A stretch of 8,300 nt of DNA from Actinomycetota bacterium (GTDB lineage Bacteria > Actinomycetota > Actinomycetes > Nanopelagicales > Nanopelagicaceae). The first letter of the stretch is position 1. The number at the start of each line of letters is the position of its first letter. The stretch covers positions 1-8,300 of the forward strand of contig RFSC01000028.1 in the NCBI GenBank assembly GCA_009924185.1, read 5' to 3'. Below the pieces are notes generated by a model. That model did no database searches. It was not told where the DNA came from and was given only the letters and a program-made list of their open reading frames with translations. Made by a program: the position numbers and the translations under genes. Shown here piece after piece: positions 1-6,154 of this stretch.

Positions 1-1
1 C

Positions 2-1297
2 GTTGTTGACGCACTTGGAAATCCAATTGATGGCAAGGGCGAGATCAAGGCTGAAGCACGTCGTGCACTAGAACTACAGGCTCCCTCTGTAGTTCAGCGC
101 CAACCTGTTAAGGAGCCACTTGCAACTGGTATCAAGGCGATCGATGCAATGACAGCGATTGGTCGCGGACAGCGCCAGTTGATCATTGGTGACCGTCAGA
201 CAGGTAAGACAGCGGTTGCTGTAGACACAATTATTAACCAGAAGGAAAACTGGAAATCTGGCGATAAGAAGAAGCAGGTTAAGTGTATTTATGTAGCGAT
301 TGGCCAGAAGGGTTCAACGATTGCAGCTGTTAAGGGCGCACTCGAAGAAGCTGGCGCAATGGAGTACACAACAATCGTTGCTTCACCTGCATCAGATCCA
401 GCAGGTTTCAAGTACCTAGCTCCTTACACCGGTTCTGCAATTGGTCAGCACTGGATGTACAACGGTGGCCATGTATTAATTGTTTTTGATGATCTTTCAA
501 AGCAGGCTGAGGCTTATCGCTCAGTTTCCTTGTTGCTACGTCGTCCACCAGGACGCGAGGCGTATCCAGGAGATGTCTTCTATTTACACTCACGCTTGCT
601 AGAGCGTTGCGCAAAGCTGTCTGATGAAATGGGTGGCGGCTCAATGACCGGTCTGCCAATCATTGAAACAAAAGGTAATGACGTTTCTGCCTTCATTCCT
701 ACAAACGTAATTTCAATTACCGATGGACAGTGCTTCCTTGAGACCGATCTATTCAACTCAGGTGTGCGCCCTGCTATCAACGTAGGTATCTCAGTTTCCC
801 GCGTTGGTGGATCTGCTCAGACAAAGGCGATGAAGAAGATTGCTGGTCGTCTACGTCTTGATTTGGCTCAGTTCCGCGAGCTTGAAGCTTTCGCAGCCTT
901 CGGATCTGATCTTGATGCTGCATCTAAAGCACAGCTAGAGCGTGGTGCTCGTCTTGTCGAGCTGCTCAAGCAGCAGCAGTACACACCATTCTCACTAGAG
1001 CGCATGGTGGCCTCAGTGTGGGCTGGAACAACTGGACAGCTAGATTCAGTACCAGTTCAAGATATTCGCCGCTTTGAATCTGAGTTCTTGGATTACGTCT
1101 CACGTGAACACAAAGGAATCTTTGATGTAATCGCAGAGACCAAAGAGCTAAGCGATGACACAGTTGCGAAGTTGACCGCAGCCATCAACTCCTTTAAGTC
1201 ACAGTTTGTTTCATCAGTCGCTAAGGCGGTTAATGAGGCACCTGCTGAAGCTGAAGGCAGTGACGGCACCGAGCAGATTACGAAGTACAAGAAGTAA
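2..1297 (+). CDS. atpA: F1F0 ATP synthase subunit alpha (5' end outside window)
   Basis: This is the non-catalytic nucleotide-binding subunit of the membrane-attached F1 head, which alternates with beta in the alpha3beta3 ring that makes ATP from the proton gradient. The reading frame is open from base 2 and the first visible residues are VVDALGNPIDGKG, so roughly the first 110-120 residues of a usual 510-550 are missing. The Walker A loop GDRQTGKT lies at 188-211. The Walker B region LIVFDDLSKQ follows, then the SVSRVGGSAQ segment carrying the conserved intersubunit arginine, then the helical C-terminal domain. The protein ends in an acidic, Ala-rich tail of about 20 residues finishing in KYKK, shorter than the mycobacterial inhibitory extension as I recall it. 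The stop is 3 bp before atpG, so the genes are surely co-transcribed. Identity is certain; only the start is unseen. Confidence 0.98.
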   Translation, partial: VVDALGNPIDGKGEIKAEARRALELQAPSVVQRQPVKEPLATGIKAIDAMTAIGRGQRQLIIGDRQTGKTAVAVDTIINQKENWKSGDKKKQVKCIYVAIGQKGSTIAAVKGALEEAGAMEYTTIVASPASDPAGFKYLAPYTGSAIGQHWMYNGGHVLIVFDDLSKQAEAYRSVSLLLRRPPGREAYPGDVFYLHSRLLERCAKLSDEMGGGSMTGLPIIETKGNDVSAFIPTNVISITDGQCFLETDLFNSGVRPAINVGISVSRVGGSAQTKAMKKIAGRLRLDLAQFRELEAFAAFGSDLDAASKAQLERGARLVELLKQQQYTPFSLERMVASVWAGTTGQLDSVPVQDIRRFESEFLDYVSREHKGIFDVIAETKELSDDTVAKLTAAINSFKSQFVSSVAKAVNEAPAEAEGSDGTEQITKYKK

Positions 1298-1300
1298 TCC

Positions 1301-2221
1301 ATGGGCGCCCAACTCCGCATCTATCGTCGCCGCATACGCTCGGTTAAAGCGACCAAGAAGATTACGCGTGCCATGGAGCTCATCTCCGCATCGCGTATCG
1401 TCAAGGCGCAACAACGAGTTTCTGCATCGACCCCGTACGCAAATGAATTAACATTAACCCGTGCGGTGAGCGCAGTTGCCACATTTTCTAATACCAACCA
1501 TCCACTCACAACAGAGTCGGCAGCTCCAAAGCGTGCTGCGGTTTTGATCATTACATCAGATCGCGGTATGGCTGGAGCGTATTCATCCAGCGCTATCAAA
1601 GAGGCTGATGGATTAATTGTGACTCTAAAACAACGTGGGCTAGAGGTTGATACATATCTGGTTGGTCGCAAAGCGGTTAATTACTTCAAGTTCCGCAACC
1701 GCACCATCAAGAATTCATGGACCGGTTTCTCAGATAATCCAACCTACGCACATGCCAAGACCATCTCAGATGAGTTGATTGCAGCATTTATCAAAGATGC
1801 TCAGGTTGAGATTGATGGCGTAGATGAACTACATATTGTTTACACCGAGTTCAAATCGATGATTACCCAGATCGCAATGAACAAGCGGATGTTGCCATTA
1901 GAGGTTGTTGAATCTGATGGACCAGCACCGGCAGGTTTATTGCCCGCATATGAATTCGAACCAAATGCAGAGGAAGTTCTCAACGCACTTCTTCCACGCT
2001 ATATCGAATCACGTGTCTACAACGCGCTACTGCAATCGGCAGCATCCGAGCATGCAGCACGTCGTCGCGCGATGAAATCAGCAACTGACAATGCTGATGA
2101 ATTAATTAAGTCGTTGACCAGACTTGCCAACGCGGCCCGTCAAGCCGAAATTACGCAAGAAATCAGTGAAATCGTGGGCGGCGCAGATGCGCTCGCCTCA
2201 GCAAGCGCAGGGAGCGAATGA
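1301..2221 (+). CDS. atpG: F1F0 ATP synthase subunit gamma
   Basis: Gamma is the rotating central shaft of F1 that couples proton flow through F0 to catalysis in beta. The 306-residue product has both family signatures: the N-terminal coiled-coil helix (MGAQLRIYRRRIRSVKATKK, then ITRAMELISASRI) and the C-terminal helix (RRRAMKSATDNADELI, then ITQEISEIVGGADAL). The segment GVDELHIVYTEFKSM is typical of actinobacterial gamma, but the loop just before it (KDAQVEI) is short compared with the mycobacterial insertion I remember at this place. The ATG lies 3 bp after the atpA stop, with only a weak AGAAG-type ribosome binding site, which suggests translational coupling. The stop overlaps the atpD start by 4 bp (ATGA). 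Length and content are normal for the family. Confidence 0.98.
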   Translation: MGAQLRIYRRRIRSVKATKKITRAMELISASRIVKAQQRVSASTPYANELTLTRAVSAVATFSNTNHPLTTESAAPKRAAVLIITSDRGMAGAYSSSAIKEADGLIVTLKQRGLEVDTYLVGRKAVNYFKFRNRTIKNSWTGFSDNPTYAHAKTISDELIAAFIKDAQVEIDGVDELHIVYTEFKSMITQIAMNKRMLPLEVVESDGPAPAGLLPAYEFEPNAEEVLNALLPRYIESRVYNALLQSAASEHAARRRAMKSATDNADELIKSLTRLANAARQAEITQEISEIVGGADALASASAGSE

Positions 2222-3642
2222 TGACAACTAAGACAGCAACCGGACGCGTCGCACGCGTGATTGGACCGGTCGTTGATATCGAATTCCCATCGGATTCGAT
2301 GCCTGCGATCTACAACGCGCTAAAGGTCGATGTGACACTAGGTGGTGAGCGACGCGAGTTAACACTCGAGGTAGCCCAGCACATTGGTGACAACCTTGTG
2401 CGTGCGATTTCTATGCAACCAACTGACGGCATGGTCCGCGGTGTAGAGGTACGTGACACAGGTGCAGCAATCTCTGTTCCAGTCGGAGATGTCACCAAGG
2501 GACATGTATTTAACGCACTTGGCGAATCACTAGATGTTCCAACATCATCACTTGATGTTAAGGAACGCTGGCCGATTCACCGCACCGCACCTGATTTCGA
2601 TCAGCTTGAGTCAAAGACAGAGATGTTTGAAACTGGCATCAAGGTTATCGATCTACTAACACCATATGTAAAGGGTGGAAAGATCGGTCTATTCGGTGGT
2701 GCAGGTGTAGGTAAGACCGTTCTTATTCAAGAGATGATTTACCGTGTAGCGGAAAACTTCGGTGGTGTTTCTGTATTCGCCGGTGTTGGTGAGCGTACCC
2801 GTGAAGGTAATGACCTTTTCCTTGAAATGACAGAGACTGGTGTTATTAATAAGACCGCATTGGTCTTCGGTCAGATGGATGAGCCACCCGGAACCCGTTT
2901 GCGTGTTGCGCTATCTGCGCTAACCATGGCGGAGTATTTCCGTGATGTACAGAAGCAGGATGTTTTGCTCTTCATCGATAACATCTTCCGCTTTACCCAG
3001 GCTGGTTCTGAGGTATCAACACTTCTTGGCCGTATGCCTTCCGCTGTGGGTTACCAGCCGACTTTGGCTGATGAGATGGGCGTTCTTCAAGAGCGCATCA
3101 CCTCAACCCGTGGTCACTCAATTACATCGATGCAGGCGATTTATGTTCCTGCCGATGACATTACCGACCCAGCGCCACACACAACATTTACCCACTTGGA
3201 TGCAACCACGGTTCTTTCCCGTCCGATCTCAGAGTTGGGTATCTATCCAGCTGTGGATCCGCTGGATTCAACCTCACGCATTCTTGATCCACGTTATATC
3301 GGTGAGAACCACTTCCGCGTTGCAAACCGAGTCAAGCAGATTCTGCAGCGTTATAAGGATCTACAGGACATCATTGCAATTCTTGGTATCGATGAACTAT
3401 CTGAAGAGGATCGCATCTTGGTAGGACGTGCCCGTCGTATCCAGCGCTTCCTGTCACAGAACACCTTCGTTGCTAAGGTCTTCACCGGAATCGAAGGTTC
3501 CTTCGTTCCACTGAGTGAAACAATTGCAGCATTTGATGCCTTGGCTAATGGCGATTACGACCATATTCCAGAGCAGGCCTTCTTTATGTGCGGCGGTCTA
3601 GATGATGTCGAACGTAAGGCTGCAGAGTTGGCGAAGAGCTAA
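2218..3642 (+). CDS. atpD: F1F0 ATP synthase subunit beta (catalytic)
   Basis: Beta carries the catalytic sites for ATP synthesis. The product has 474 residues, the usual length. The N-terminal beta-barrel begins with GRVARVIGPVVDIEFP. The Walker A loop GGAGVGKT is at residues 160-167 (2695-2718). The catalytic glutamate sits in the GERTREGNDLF motif, and Walker B is VLLFIDNIFRF. The DELSEED sequence that contacts gamma is perfectly conserved near the C-terminus. Two adjacent ATGs are possible starts, 2218 and 2221. The AGGGAG ribosome binding site at 2209-2214 is 3 nt from the first and 6 nt from the second, so the second may be used. Overlap with the end of atpG implies coupled translation. 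Nothing in the protein is unusual. Confidence 0.99.
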   Translation: MMTTKTATGRVARVIGPVVDIEFPSDSMPAIYNALKVDVTLGGERRELTLEVAQHIGDNLVRAISMQPTDGMVRGVEVRDTGAAISVPVGDVTKGHVFNALGESLDVPTSSLDVKERWPIHRTAPDFDQLESKTEMFETGIKVIDLLTPYVKGGKIGLFGGAGVGKTVLIQEMIYRVAENFGGVSVFAGVGERTREGNDLFLEMTETGVINKTALVFGQMDEPPGTRLRVALSALTMAEYFRDVQKQDVLLFIDNIFRFTQAGSEVSTLLGRMPSAVGYQPTLADEMGVLQERITSTRGHSITSMQAIYVPADDITDPAPHTTFTHLDATTVLSRPISELGIYPAVDPLDSTSRILDPRYIGENHFRVANRVKQILQRYKDLQDIIAILGIDELSEEDRILVGRARRIQRFLSQNTFVAKVFTGIEGSFVPLSETIAAFDALANGDYDHIPEQAFFMCGGLDDVERKAAELAKS

Positions 3643-3647
3643 GACAA

Positions 3648-3911
3648 ATGGCTGACAAATTACTTACCGTCGAATTCGTTACACCAGAGAAGCGGGTCTG
3701 GTCCGGCAAAGCCACAATGGTTTCTGCCCGTACCTTGGAGGGTGATTTAGGAATTCTTCCTGATCACACCCCGCTTTTGGGTGTATTGGTCGACGGTAAA
3801 GTCAGCATCAAAAGTGAAGATGGCAGCGCTGTTGAGTTTGATGTCAGCGGTGGATTTCTTTCGGTGGCCAATAACCGAGTCTCTGTTTTGGGTGAAACAG
3901 CCGCTCAATAA
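3648..3911 (+). CDS. atpC: F1F0 ATP synthase subunit epsilon, short form without C-terminal helices
   Basis: Epsilon sits on gamma at the base of the central stalk, helps connect F1 to the c-ring and, in many bacteria, limits ATP hydrolysis through a mobile C-terminal helical hairpin. The product has only 87 residues, against roughly 120-140 in most bacteria. It contains the full N-terminal beta-sandwich: MADKLLTVEFVTPEKRVWSG, then GDLGILPDHTPLLGVL and FDVSGGFLSVANNRVSVL. It stops at GETAAQ, just where the helical domain would start. Reading on past the TAA shows no charged, Ala-rich helix in that frame, so a recent nonsense mutation is not evident. The gene starts 5 bp after atpD and is the last gene of the operon visible here. 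Identity is certain; the functional effect of the short form is inferred. Confidence 0.96.
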   Translation: MADKLLTVEFVTPEKRVWSGKATMVSARTLEGDLGILPDHTPLLGVLVDGKVSIKSEDGSAVEFDVSGGFLSVANNRVSVLGETAAQ

Positions 3912-3949
3912 CCTTTTTCTGTAACTGCAATCGTTCCTAGTTTCATTTA

Positions 3950-3969
3950 TTGTTGCGGTTTAGCAACAA
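3950..3969 (+). terminator. Weak hairpin after atpC, possible terminator or operator
   Basis: TTGTTGC at 3950-3956 is repeated in inverted form as GCAACAA at 3963-3969 around a 6-nt loop (GGTTTA), giving a perfect 7-bp stem 38 bp after the atpC stop. There is no run of T after it (ACTCATTC follows) and the stem is AT-rich, so it is not a classical intrinsic terminator. As a perfect palindrome upstream of a regulator gene it could equally be a protein-binding site. Confidence 0.35.
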
Positions 3970-4032
3970 ACTCATTCTAGTCACTTAATTCCTTCTCTCT
4001 ATCGGTGCCTGGTGGCATGATTTAGGCATTCC

Positions 4033-4061
4033 AGTGCCGGTTAGCAGCCAGCCGCGGCACT
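4033..4061 (+). repeat. Inverted repeat/hairpin just upstream of the regulator's ribosome binding site
   Basis: AGTGCCG (4033-4039) and CGGCACT (4055-4061) form a perfect GC-rich 7-bp stem with a 15-nt loop. The right arm ends 7 nt before the AGGAGG sequence. The position suits a leader RNA structure acting on translation or an operator bound by a regulator. Which of these, if either, is not visible. Confidence 0.45.
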
Positions 4062-4068
4062 CTGAGGC

Positions 4069-4074
4069 AGGAGG
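4069..4074 (+). promoter_or_regulatory. Ribosome binding site fixing the TTG start of the LuxR-type gene
   Basis: A perfect AGGAGG lies 6 nt before the TTG at 4081. It is the strongest Shine-Dalgarno sequence in the window and decides the start in favour of this rare codon. Confidence 0.8.
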
Positions 4075-4080
4075 CTTGTC

Positions 4081-4782
4081 TTGTACGAGCAGTATTTGTC
4101 GAAAATTCAATCCATCGCAGAGTTTCTTGCAAAATCTCCTCATCCTGATCAAGCTCTAGATTTCTTGTCGGTTCATATCTCTCCAGATCAAGAGCTTGCC
4201 ATCTCTTATCGGGGCAATGTTGACCCAGATGGATTGATTAGATGCCTGAATATTCAAGGGTTTAGTAAAAGCGAACACATGAGTCAAGCAACGATAAAAA
4301 TCGCAGATCGTAGACCGATTAGTAACTCGGTTCGATCACAAAAGATTGTTTGGGCTAGATTTGAAACGGTAAATCAGGATTTCCCAGATTTTTTCCATCT
4401 AGATTCCATGTCTGCCTGGCAGTCATTGATCTCAATACCGGTAGGTTTATCTAGAGTGTATTGCTTTAGTTTCAAAACAGATTTAACAACGATGGCGGGC
4501 GTCGATAGCTATTTTGAAGCAATCAGATCTCTCTTCACCGTCTACGAGAGCTCCCTAGAGTTAAGAACTCTATCTACTTCAAGAGAGTTGCTTTCCGGTA
4601 GCGAGCTACAACCTCTGACCCAAAGACAAGAAAAGATTCTTGAGTTATTGCGGGCGGGGAAAACCAACAAGAGTATCGCTAACGAAATTGGTTACAGCGA
4701 GTCTTTAGTTCGACATGAAACTATGATTATTTATAAGAAGTTGCGGGTCGAGGGACGGCACGAGCTTCGCGAATCAGTGTAG
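4081..4782 (+). CDS. LuxR/GerE-type helix-turn-helix transcriptional regulator
   Basis: The 233-residue product is a likely DNA-binding transcription factor. The C-terminal GerE-type domain covers about residues 179-230: LTQRQEKILELLRAGKTNKS, then IANEIGYSESLVRHETMIIY and KKLRVEGR. The N-terminal 160 residues have mixed strand and helix character and may be a GAF-like sensor, but I cannot name a ligand. There is no Asp-containing receiver motif and no membrane segment. The recognition helix reads SESLVRHETM rather than the common VKNHV form, placing it in a less studied branch. Translation starts at TTG behind a perfect AGGAGG. The gene follows the atp operon and faces murA with a 2-bp gap. 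Codons such as AGA are commoner here than in the atp genes; pduO shows the same, so this reflects expression level rather than transfer. The target genes are unknown. Confidence 0.85.
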   Translation: MYEQYLSKIQSIAEFLAKSPHPDQALDFLSVHISPDQELAISYRGNVDPDGLIRCLNIQGFSKSEHMSQATIKIADRRPISNSVRSQKIVWARFETVNQDFPDFFHLDSMSAWQSLISIPVGLSRVYCFSFKTDLTTMAGVDSYFEAIRSLFTVYESSLELRTLSTSRELLSGSELQPLTQRQEKILELLRAGKTNKSIANEIGYSESLVRHETMIIYKKLRVEGRHELRESV

Positions 4783-4784
4783 TT

Positions 4785-6071
4785 TTAATCAACCCGCGTT
4801 ACATCAGCACCGAGCGCGCGCAGCTGCTCAGCAAAGTTTGGGTAACCTCTATCTACGTGGTACGCGCCCTCAACAAAGGTAACTCCATCTGAAACTAACC
4901 CTGCCAGGACTAAACCTGCTCCGGCCCTGATATCAGAGGCCACAACAGGTGCGGAAGAAAGCTGTTTGACGCCGGTAATCGCTGCGTGGTGGCCATCGAC
5001 TCGAATCTTCGCCCCTAGGCGCAGTAATTCATTAACAAACATAAATCTGCCTTCAAAAACATTTTCCGTAACCAATGCATCACCCTCTGCGATGGCGTTT
5101 AAAGTGATGACAAATGGTTGGAGGTCAGTGGGAAAACCTGGGTAGGGAAGTGTTGATACATCAATAGCCGAGGGCCTGCGGTCCATTTTGACGCGAATGC
5201 CATCTGGAATGGTTGTGATTACCGCACCAGTTGAAACCAATTTTTCTAATGGCAGTTCAAGGTGTTCGGGGCGGGCGCCGTGAATTGAGATATCACCTTG
5301 CGTCATAGCTGCAGCAAATGCCCAAGTACCGGTAACGATTCGATCTGAGATTGCAGTGTGATCGGCAGCAGAGAGAGCCTCGACCCCTCGAATAGTGATG
5401 GTTGGAGTTCCCAATCCTTCGATATCTGCGCCCATAGCAATTAAGAAATTTCCGATATCGACGATATCTGGTTCGCGAGCTGCGTTATCAAGAACCGTTA
5501 CGCCTTTGGCTAAAACCGCGGCGGTCATAATGTTTTCCGTCGCGCCTACGCTCGGAAAATCCAAAGTAATTTCTGCACCCTTAAGACCATTTGGTGCTGA
5601 TGCAATTATGTAGCCATGTTCACTATGAGCCTCAGCTCCAAGCGCCACCAATCCTTTGGTATGAAAATCCAATCCTCGAGAGCCAATCGCATCACCGCCT
5701 GGCAATGCAACCTCCGCTTTACCAAGCCGTGCAACTAATGGACCAAGTACATTTATTGAAGCGCGTAGTTTTCTTACCAATTCATATTCGGCGCGATATC
5801 CGGGGGTTTCGGGAACATCGATACTTACTGTTTGCTTCTGAAGATCTCGCGTAACTGCACAACCAAGTCGCTCCAAGAGCTCTGCCATCATTGCTACATC
5901 TGCAATGTCAGGCACGTTGTGAATCGTGCAGCTGCCCTTGGCCAGTAAGGTAACAGCCATTAGTTTTAAGACAGAGTTCTTAGCGCCAGTAATGGTGACA
6001 TCGCCCTGCAAGGAGCTGCCACCAACCACCCGAAATCGATCAAGAGGATAGGAGTGCGTCAAGATTTCCAC
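4785..6071 (-). CDS. murA: UDP-N-acetylglucosamine 1-carboxyvinyltransferase, Asp-type active site
   Basis: MurA transfers enolpyruvate from phosphoenolpyruvate to UDP-N-acetylglucosamine in the cytoplasm, the first committed step of peptidoglycan synthesis. The 428-residue product matches the family throughout. The substrate-binding Lys-Asn pair is K31-N32 (GAKNSVLKL). The active-site loop reads LPGGDAIGSR, with D127 where E. coli has Cys115, and R132 follows. The general base region FPTDLQ has D316, and the C-terminal LRALGA has R418. An Asp at the Cys position is known from Mycobacterium tuberculosis and gives fosfomycin insensitivity, so the same is inferred here. The GTG at 6071 directly abuts the AGAGAGG ribosome binding site (6072-6078); the TTG at 6060-6062, giving 425 residues, has better spacing (9 nt) and may be the true start. 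The gene is divergent from the adenosyltransferase gene and converges on the LuxR-type gene. Confidence 0.97.
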   Translation of the reverse strand: MEILTHSYPLDRFRVVGGSSLQGDVTITGAKNSVLKLMAVTLLAKGSCTIHNVPDIADVAMMAELLERLGCAVTRDLQKQTVSIDVPETPGYRAEYELVRKLRASINVLGPLVARLGKAEVALPGGDAIGSRGLDFHTKGLVALGAEAHSEHGYIIASAPNGLKGAEITLDFPSVGATENIMTAAVLAKGVTVLDNAAREPDIVDIGNFLIAMGADIEGLGTPTITIRGVEALSAADHTAISDRIVTGTWAFAAAMTQGDISIHGARPEHLELPLEKLVSTGAVITTIPDGIRVKMDRRPSAIDVSTLPYPGFPTDLQPFVITLNAIAEGDALVTENVFEGRFMFVNELLRLGAKIRVDGHHAAITGVKQLSSAPVVASDIRAGAGLVLAGLVSDGVTFVEGAYHVDRGYPNFAEQLRALGADVTRVD

Positions 6072-6078
6072 CCTCTCT
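6072..6078 (-). promoter_or_regulatory. Ribosome binding site of murA, favouring a TTG start
   Basis: On the minus strand AGAGAGG ends immediately before the GTG at 6071 but lies 9 nt before the in-frame TTG at 6060-6062. Normal Shine-Dalgarno spacing favours the TTG, which would shorten MurA by three residues. Confidence 0.55.
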
Positions 6079-6104
6079 AGCTCTAATAAATGTTGCCAAC
6101 TCGA

Positions 6105-6133
6105 ACTCTAATCTCCGAGTGGTGTCATAGTAA
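6105..6133 (-). promoter_or_regulatory. Candidate murA promoter
   Basis: On the minus strand TAGAGT (6105-6110) fits the actinobacterial TANNNT -10 pattern, and TTACTA (6128-6133) lies 17 nt upstream as a weak -35. Transcription would begin near 6098, giving a leader of about 27-36 nt that includes the ribosome binding site. The -35 match is only half, so this is tentative. Confidence 0.27.
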
Positions 6134-6142
6134 CGACTGGAA

Positions 6143-6148
6143 TAGGCT
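6143..6148 (+). promoter_or_regulatory. Candidate -10 box for a leaderless adenosyltransferase mRNA
   Basis: TAGGCT fits TANNNT and ends 6 nt before the ATG at 6155, exactly where a -10 box would be if transcription started on the A of the start codon. No good Shine-Dalgarno sequence is present (CTCACCCC precedes the ATG), which agrees with a leaderless mRNA, common in Actinobacteria. No strong -35 is visible about 17 nt upstream. Confidence 0.4.
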
Positions 6149-6154
6149 CACCCC

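Larger units (their letters stand above)
3912..4080 (+). promoter_or_regulatory. Non-coding leader between atpC and the LuxR-type gene, with inverted repeats
   Basis: This 169-bp gap has no plausible gene. It must hold the end of the atp transcript and any promoter and leader of the regulator downstream. An inverted repeat lies near its start (3950-3969), and a cluster of GTGCC/GGCAC-type words occupies 4004-4061. The best -35 candidates overlap the first repeat (TTGTTG or TTGCGG around 3950-3958), but no convincing TANNNT box follows at the right distance, so I do not place a promoter. The function of the region is inferred. Confidence 0.5.

Noticed and set aside
1321..1671. 116-codon minus-strand frame inside atpG
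   Set aside because: It is antisense to the conserved N-terminus of gamma and has no features of its own.
2942..3424. 160-codon open frame on the + strand inside atpD
   Set aside because: It lies fully within the well-conserved atpD in another frame, and its translation is rich in Arg, Phe, Trp and Ser without domain character. It is a shadow of atpD.
3912..3980. Frameshifted remainder of an epsilon C-terminal domain after atpC
   Set aside because: The atpC frame past the stop lacks the charged, Ala-rich helices expected. I found no sign of decay.
4081..4782. Recent horizontal transfer of the LuxR-type gene
   Set aside because: It seems more AT-rich than the atp genes, but pduO has the same AGA-type codons, there are no mobile-element ends or tRNA nearby, and the difference fits expression level.
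5395..5854. Two open frames (72 and 87 codons) on the + strand opposite murA
   Set aside because: They are antisense to the conserved MurA core, overlap each other in different frames and show no recognisable domain.
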